A stretch of 64,000 nucleotides of DNA from Bacillus luti (GTDB lineage: Bacteria; Bacillota; Bacilli; Bacillales; Bacillaceae_G). Positions 58,092 through 64,000 of the stretch are shown piece by piece. A model generated the notes under the pieces. It was not told where the DNA came from. It did not search any database and was given only the letters and a program-made list of their open reading frames with translations. Position numbers and translations under genes: made by a program. Numbering within the stretch: position 1 is the stretch's first letter; each line of letters opens with the position of its first letter. Where the stretch lies: positions 30,836 through 94,835 of the forward strand of contig NZ_MACI01000099.1 in the NCBI RefSeq assembly GCF_001884105.1, given 5' to 3'.

Positions 58092-59069
58092 TCATGAATG
58101 TACTTTTAACTTTTTAAACTCTTCTGTTAAAAGAGGCACGACTTCAAATAAGTCACCAACAATACCGTAGTCAGCTACTTTGAAGATGCTTGCTTCTGGA
58201 TCTTTATTAATCGCAACGATGATTTTTGAGTTAGACATACCAGCTAAATGCTGAATCGCACCAGAAATACCGCATGCAATGTATAAGTCTGGCGTAACAA
58301 CTTTACCAGTTTGACCAATTTGTAATGAGTAATCGCAATACTCAGCGTCACAAGCACCACGAGATGCCCCAACAGCGCCGCCTAATACGTCAGCTAACTC
58401 TTTTAATGGTTTAAATCCTTCTTCACTCTTCACACCGCGTCCACCAGCGATAATTACTTTCGCTTCAGAAAGATCAACACCCTCTGCAGTTTTACGGACA
58501 ACATCTTGAATGATTGTACGTAAATCTTTTACATCAACTGTAATAGAAGACACGTCACCGCTGCGAGACTCATCTTTTTCAAGAGTTGCAATGTTATTTG
58601 GACGCACTGTCGCAAATAAGATGCCGTCTGTTACAATCTTCTTCTCGAAAGCTTTACCAGAGTAGATTGGACGAGTGAAGATAACATTTCCACCTTCAAC
58701 TTCTAAAGCAGTTACGTCAGAAACTAGACCAGCCTCAAGCTTTGCTGCTAATTTTGGTGATAAATCTTTACCAAGTGCTGTATGTCCAAATACAATACCT
58801 TCTGGTTTTTCTTCAGCATATACAGCTAAAAATGCTTGTGCATAACCATCAGACGTATATGATTTTAATTTATCATTTTCAACTGTCACAACGCGATCTG
58901 CACCGTAATGAATCAATTCATTTGCAAAAGAGGCAACGCTGTCTCCAACTAGAAGACCTACCACTTCACCGCCTTCTGCAATTGTTTTTGCTGCTGCTAC
59001 CGCTTCAAACGAAACGTTACGTAGCGATCCGTCACGAACTTCACCCATTACTAATACTTTACGAGCCAT
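58092..59069 (-). CDS. etfA: Electron transfer flavoprotein alpha subunit
   Basis: 325 residues. Carries FAD and passes electrons from acyl-CoA dehydrogenases to the quinone pool. C-terminal FAD domain with GGRGVKSEEGF, LGGAVGASRGACDA and CGISGAIQHLAGM. Follows etfB after 36 bp; part of the FadR-controlled beta-oxidation unit. Confidence 0.97.
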   Translation of the reverse strand: MARKVLVMGEVRDGSLRNVSFEAVAAAKTIAEGGEVVGLLVGDSVASFANELIHYGADRVVTVENDKLKSYTSDGYAQAFLAVYAEEKPEGIVFGHTALGKDLSPKLAAKLEAGLVSDVTALEVEGGNVIFTRPIYSGKAFEKKIVTDGILFATVRPNNIATLEKDESRSGDVSSITVDVKDLRTIIQDVVRKTAEGVDLSEAKVIIAGGRGVKSEEGFKPLKELADVLGGAVGASRGACDAEYCDYSLQIGQTGKVVTPDLYIACGISGAIQHLAGMSNSKIIVAINKDPEASIFKVADYGIVGDLFEVVPLLTEEFKKLKVHS

Positions 59070-59105
59070 AGATTTTCCCTCCTGCGTATATAATTTCGTA
59101 TTTTA

Positions 59106-59879
59106 TTAGATTACTTTCGCTTCTGTATGGAGCAACGATACAAGTTCTTTTACTTGATCTTGCAGCTCGCCTTGTAACACTTTTCCTGCATCTTTCTTAG
59201 GAGGCAAATAGATTTCAATTGTTTTTGTCTTTGCTTCCACATCATCTTCTTCTAAATCTAAATCATCTAATTCTACTTCTTCTAATGGCTTTTTCTTCGC
59301 TTTCATAATACCCGGAAGCGATGGATAACGAGGTTCATTTAAACCTTGTTGCGCTGTTACTAAAACTGGTAATGATGTTTCAATAACTTCCGTGTCACCT
59401 TCAACATCACGCTCAATCTTCACGCTTGTACCGTCAATCTCAAGCTTTGTAATTGTCGTTACATATGGAATATTTAACGCTTCAGCTACGCGTGGACCAA
59501 CTTGTCCAGACGCTCCGTCAATTGCAACGTTTCCGCCTAAAATTAAATCTGCATTTTTATCTTTTAAATATTCAGCAAGTACTTTTGCTGTCGTGAACTG
59601 ATCACCATTTTCAACATCGTCTTCAATATTAATTAATACCGCTTTATCGCAGCCCATCGCTAATGCTGTACGAAGTTCTTTCTCACTATCTTCGCCACCA
59701 ACTGTTACGACAGTAACCTCTCCGCCTTGTGCATCTCTTACTTGAATTGCTTCTTCAATCGCATATTCATCGTAAGGGTTGATGATGAATTCCGCTTCGC
59801 CATCGTAAATTGCACCGTTTTTAATTACGATTTTTTCTTCTGTATCAAATGTTCGTTTCATGAGTACGTAGATGTTCAT
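59106..59879 (-). CDS. etfB: Electron transfer flavoprotein beta subunit
   Basis: 257 residues, N-terminal MNIYVLMKRTFDTEEKIVI and AMP-binding fold; VAIDGASGQVGPRVAE and VTAQQGLNEPRYPSLPGIMKAKKK are characteristic of ETF beta. Forms a heterodimer with EtfA. Downstream of fadB, as in B. subtilis. Confidence 0.97.
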   Translation of the reverse strand: MNIYVLMKRTFDTEEKIVIKNGAIYDGEAEFIINPYDEYAIEEAIQVRDAQGGEVTVVTVGGEDSEKELRTALAMGCDKAVLINIEDDVENGDQFTTAKVLAEYLKDKNADLILGGNVAIDGASGQVGPRVAEALNIPYVTTITKLEIDGTSVKIERDVEGDTEVIETSLPVLVTAQQGLNEPRYPSLPGIMKAKKKPLEEVELDDLDLEEDDVEAKTKTIEIYLPPKKDAGKVLQGELQDQVKELVSLLHTEAKVI

Positions 59880-59957
59880 TCCATTTACCCCCTTATTTTT
59901 CAGAAAGATTCTATCAATTTTAAAATTCTGTTAATTTATATTAAAAAAATATTTGAA

Positions 59958-61333
<1,376 letters not shown>

Positions 61334-61359
61334 TTTACTGTCCCCTTCAAGAAGATGAC

Positions 61360-61377
61360 TGAATGAATAGTCATTCA
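61360..61377. promoter_or_regulatory. FadR operator upstream of fadR
   Basis: TGAATGAATAGTCATTCA matches the B. subtilis FadR consensus TGAATGANTANTCATTCA at every defined base. Located 27 bp before the fadR start codon. Confidence 0.88.
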
Positions 61378-61432
61378 TATTCTTATAATACTGACTATTT
61401 AGAAAAGTGTCAATCCTATTTTTTCAAAAAGA

Positions 61433-61446
61433 AAGGGCCTTAGCCC
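61433..61446 (-). terminator. Short hairpin after lcfA
   Basis: GGGC / GCCC stem with a 4-base loop followed by TTTCTTTTTG on the minus strand, overlapping the lcfA stop. The stem is short, so terminator function is uncertain. Confidence 0.35.
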
Positions 61447-63128
61447 GTTTGCTCATCCTCATTCTTTCTCTTCTCTTCATCTATTAGGACACGGCGTAAA
61501 ATTTTGCCGACCGTCGTTTTCGGCAGTTCCTCTCTAAACTCATATACTTTCGGCACTTTATAAGCAGCTAAATACTTACGTGCAAACTGATCTAATTCTT
61601 CTTCAGAACATTCTGCGCCTTCTTTTAAAACAACAAACGCTTTTACAGTTTCCCCTCGGTACGGATCAGGAACGCCGATTGTTACTACTTCTTGCACCTT
61701 TTCATGCTCATATAATACTTCTTCTACTTCACGAGGATATACATTAAAACCGCTAGCAACAATCATATCTTTCTTACGATCTTTCACATAGAAAAACCCA
61801 TCTTCATCCATGTAGCCAACATCTCCTGTATGAAGCCAGCCATCTTGCAATACAGCCGCCGTTTCTTCTGGCTTATTCCAATACCCTTTCATAATTTGTG
61901 GGCCTTTAACAACAATCTCACCAATTTCACCTGGAGGCAAGGCCTCTCCTGTTTCGAGTGACATAATGATTGCTTCTGTATCCGGCCACGGTACACCAAT
62001 ACTTCCTGGCACACGTTTTTCCCATAAAAAGTTCCCATGTGTAACTGGTGACGACTCCGTTAATCCATATCCTTCTACTAATTTACCACCTGTAACTCTC
62101 TCAAACTCTTCCTGTACTTCTACTGGAAGCGGTGCAGATCCACTTATACAAGCCTGAATAGAAGAAATATCGTATTCTTTTAAAAGAGGACTATTTAAAA
62201 GGGCAATATAAATAGTTGGTGCTCCCGGAAATAATGTAACTTTATGTTTCTTAATTGCCTCAAAAACCATTTTCATATCAAACTTCGGAATAAGCACCAT
62301 TTTATACCCTTGCATAATACTCAAATTCATTACCGCTGTCATGCCATATACGTGAAAGAATGGTAGGACTCCAAGAATTACCTCTTCTCCCTCTGTGCAA
62401 TTGTATAACCAATGTGCACCCATCAAAGTATTTGAAACAAGGTTTTTATGCGTTAACATAACTCCTTTTGGAAAACCTGTCGTCCCACCGGTATACTGCA
62501 AAAGAGCCAAATCATTTTCAGGGGCACAAGGAACTTCAACATCGGTATTACTTTCCTTTTCTACTGATTTCCAAAGGTGAATTGTTTCACTTTCCGACAC
62601 GTTCACAACAAGATTCGCTTGCTTTTTTTGCACAAATGGATAAAGTAAATTTTTCGGAAACGGTAAAAAATCTGCAATACGAGTTACAATAACATGCTCA
62701 AGCCTTGTAGCATTTTGAACATTAGTAACTCTTGGGAATACTAAATCAAGGCAAAGAATGACTTTTGCCCCTGAATCATGAAGTTGATACTCGAGTTCTC
62801 TTTCTGTATAAAGAGGATTCGTTTGTACAACAATCCCCCCTGCAAGCAAAGTACCATAGTAACCAATTACAGATTGTGGACAATTCGGTAACATAATCGC
62901 GACTCTATCACCTTTTTCAATACCGAGCTTTTGAAGATAATTTGCAAATTTCTTTACCTTATCATGGAAATCTGCAAATGTTACATCTTTCCCCAAGAAA
63001 TGAAGCGCTTTCTTTTCTGGGTAACGCGAGGCCATTTTTTCTAAATATCTATGAAGTGGTTGAATATCATAAGCAATTGTTGCTGGAATTTCCTCTGGAT
63101 AGCTCTGTAACCAAGGTTTTTCCACTCT
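61440..63128 (-). CDS. lcfA: Long-chain fatty-acid--CoA ligase
   Basis: 562 residues from the ATG at 63128 after AAGGGGG (a GTG two codons later is nearly as good). ANL-superfamily adenylating enzyme: P-loop QYTGGTTGFPKGVM, GYGLTESSPVTH, motif DGWLHTGDVGYMDEDGFFYVKDRKKDMI and the C-terminal lysine in TTVGKILRR. Activates fatty acids for beta-oxidation. Upstream of fadR on the same strand, as in B. subtilis. Confidence 0.95.
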   Translation of the reverse strand, partial: RVEKPWLQSYPEEIPATIAYDIQPLHRYLEKMASRYPEKKALHFLGKDVTFADFHDKVKKFANYLQKLGIEKGDRVAIMLPNCPQSVIGYYGTLLAGGIVVQTNPLYTERELEYQLHDSGAKVILCLDLVFPRVTNVQNATRLEHVIVTRIADFLPFPKNLLYPFVQKKQANLVVNVSESETIHLWKSVEKESNTDVEVPCAPENDLALLQYTGGTTGFPKGVMLTHKNLVSNTLMGAHWLYNCTEGEEVILGVLPFFHVYGMTAVMNLSIMQGYKMVLIPKFDMKMVFEAIKKHKVTLFPGAPTIYIALLNSPLLKEYDISSIQACISGSAPLPVEVQEEFERVTGGKLVEGYGLTESSPVTHGNFLWEKRVPGSIGVPWPDTEAIIMSLETGEALPPGEIGEIVVKGPQIMKGYWNKPEETAAVLQDGWLHTGDVGYMDEDGFFYVKDRKKDMIVASGFNVYPREVEEVLYEHEKVQEVVTIGVPDPYRGETVKAFVVLKEGAECSEEELDQFARKYLAAYKVPKVYEFREELPKTTVGKILRRVLIDEEKRKNEDEQTG

Positions 63129-63159
63129 CATTCCCCCTTCCAATACTCTTGAAAATAAA

Positions 63160-63173
63160 TGAATGTTCATTCA
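63160..63173. promoter_or_regulatory. Variant FadR-like operator upstream of lcfA
   Basis: TGAATGTTCATTCA carries both FadR half-sites TGAATG and CATTCA but with a 2-bp rather than 6-bp gap. Located 32 bp before the lcfA start. May be a weak FadR site or the site of another TetR-type regulator. Confidence 0.45.
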
Positions 63174-63279
63174 TGATGATTGTTTTCATTATATTATAGT
63201 CATCACCACGTTACAATCATAATATTCTGACTTTTATATAACTATGCTTTACCTCATTAACTTCTTATTATATGTATAA

Positions 63280-63309
63280 ACTCTCCTAACCTTAAAAGAG
63301 TAAGAGAGT
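63280..63309 (-). terminator. Possible terminator after the bclA-like gene
   Basis: ACTCTC / GAGAGT arms with partial inner pairing, 7 bp past the stop; T tract weak (TTTAT). Confidence 0.35.
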
Positions 63310-63315
63310 CATCAT

Positions 63316-64000
<685 letters not shown>

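Overview
The window is chromosomal DNA from a Bacillus cereus-group bacterium (B. cereus / anthracis / thuringiensis type). The base composition is AT-rich. Sporulation genes (spoVID, ysxE, gerM, gerE) are present, and a BclA-type collagen-like exosporium glycoprotein runs off the right edge. Gene order follows the B. subtilis backbone valS-ysxE-spoVID-hemLBDCXA-ysxC-lonA-lonB-clpX-tig-ysoA, then ysnB-rdgB-rph-gerM-racE-gerE, then sdhBAC-yslB-uvrC-trxA-etfAB-fadB-fadR-lcfA. Organism and synteny statements rest on remembered gene orders; no search was run.

Layout. 1-9808 (minus): the 5' part of valS with its T-box leader, the coat-assembly genes ysxE and spoVID, and the complete haem operon hemAXCDBL. 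A 15/15 match to the PerR box lies upstream of hemA. 10146-11095 (plus): ohrR-ohr, an organic-peroxide sensor and its reductase, with promoter and operator visible. 11128-20121 (minus): engB, then proteostasis genes lonA, lonB, clpX and tig, then ysoA. 20319-22470: two small membrane ORFs, a PH-domain gene, and tRNA-Arg/tRNA-Gly. Beside the tRNAs is a decayed integrated element of about 0.7 kb flanked by 70-bp repeats that include the tRNA-Arg 3' end. 22579-27853 (minus): ysnB, rdgB, rph, gerM, racE, a DJ-1/PfpI gene and gerE.

28019-51490 is an accessory block of about 23.5 kb between gerE and sdhB, which I recall as near neighbours in B. subtilis. It holds an NCS2 nucleobase permease, two EamA transporters, and two tandem paralogous cytosine-deaminase-like amidohydrolases. 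Next come an oligopeptide-type ABC importer (binding protein plus dppCBDF-like genes) and a tightly coupled histidine kinase / AraC-type regulator / SSS-symporter trio. The rest is PspC, an XRE-cupin regulator, aquaporin Z, an Rrf2 regulator, a YhaQP-type ABC exporter, a class C acid phosphatase lipoprotein, motAB, a VanY-type carboxypeptidase and a thioesterase.

The most interesting system is at 30347-41555. A kinase with no sensor domain is translationally coupled to an AraC-type response regulator and sits next to a symporter-like membrane protein. In the divergent promoter region of the importer there are four copies of an 8-bp element in two pairs, each pair spaced exactly 21 bp (about two helical turns). 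I infer a transporter-coupled regulatory circuit controlling uptake and deamination of an unknown nitrogen-containing ligand.

51581-63128 returns to the backbone: sdhCAB, yslB, uvrC, trxA, etfBA, fadB, fadR and lcfA. A perfect FadR-type operator lies upstream of fadR. The right edge holds the C-terminal domain and part of the collagen repeat of a BclA-like protein.
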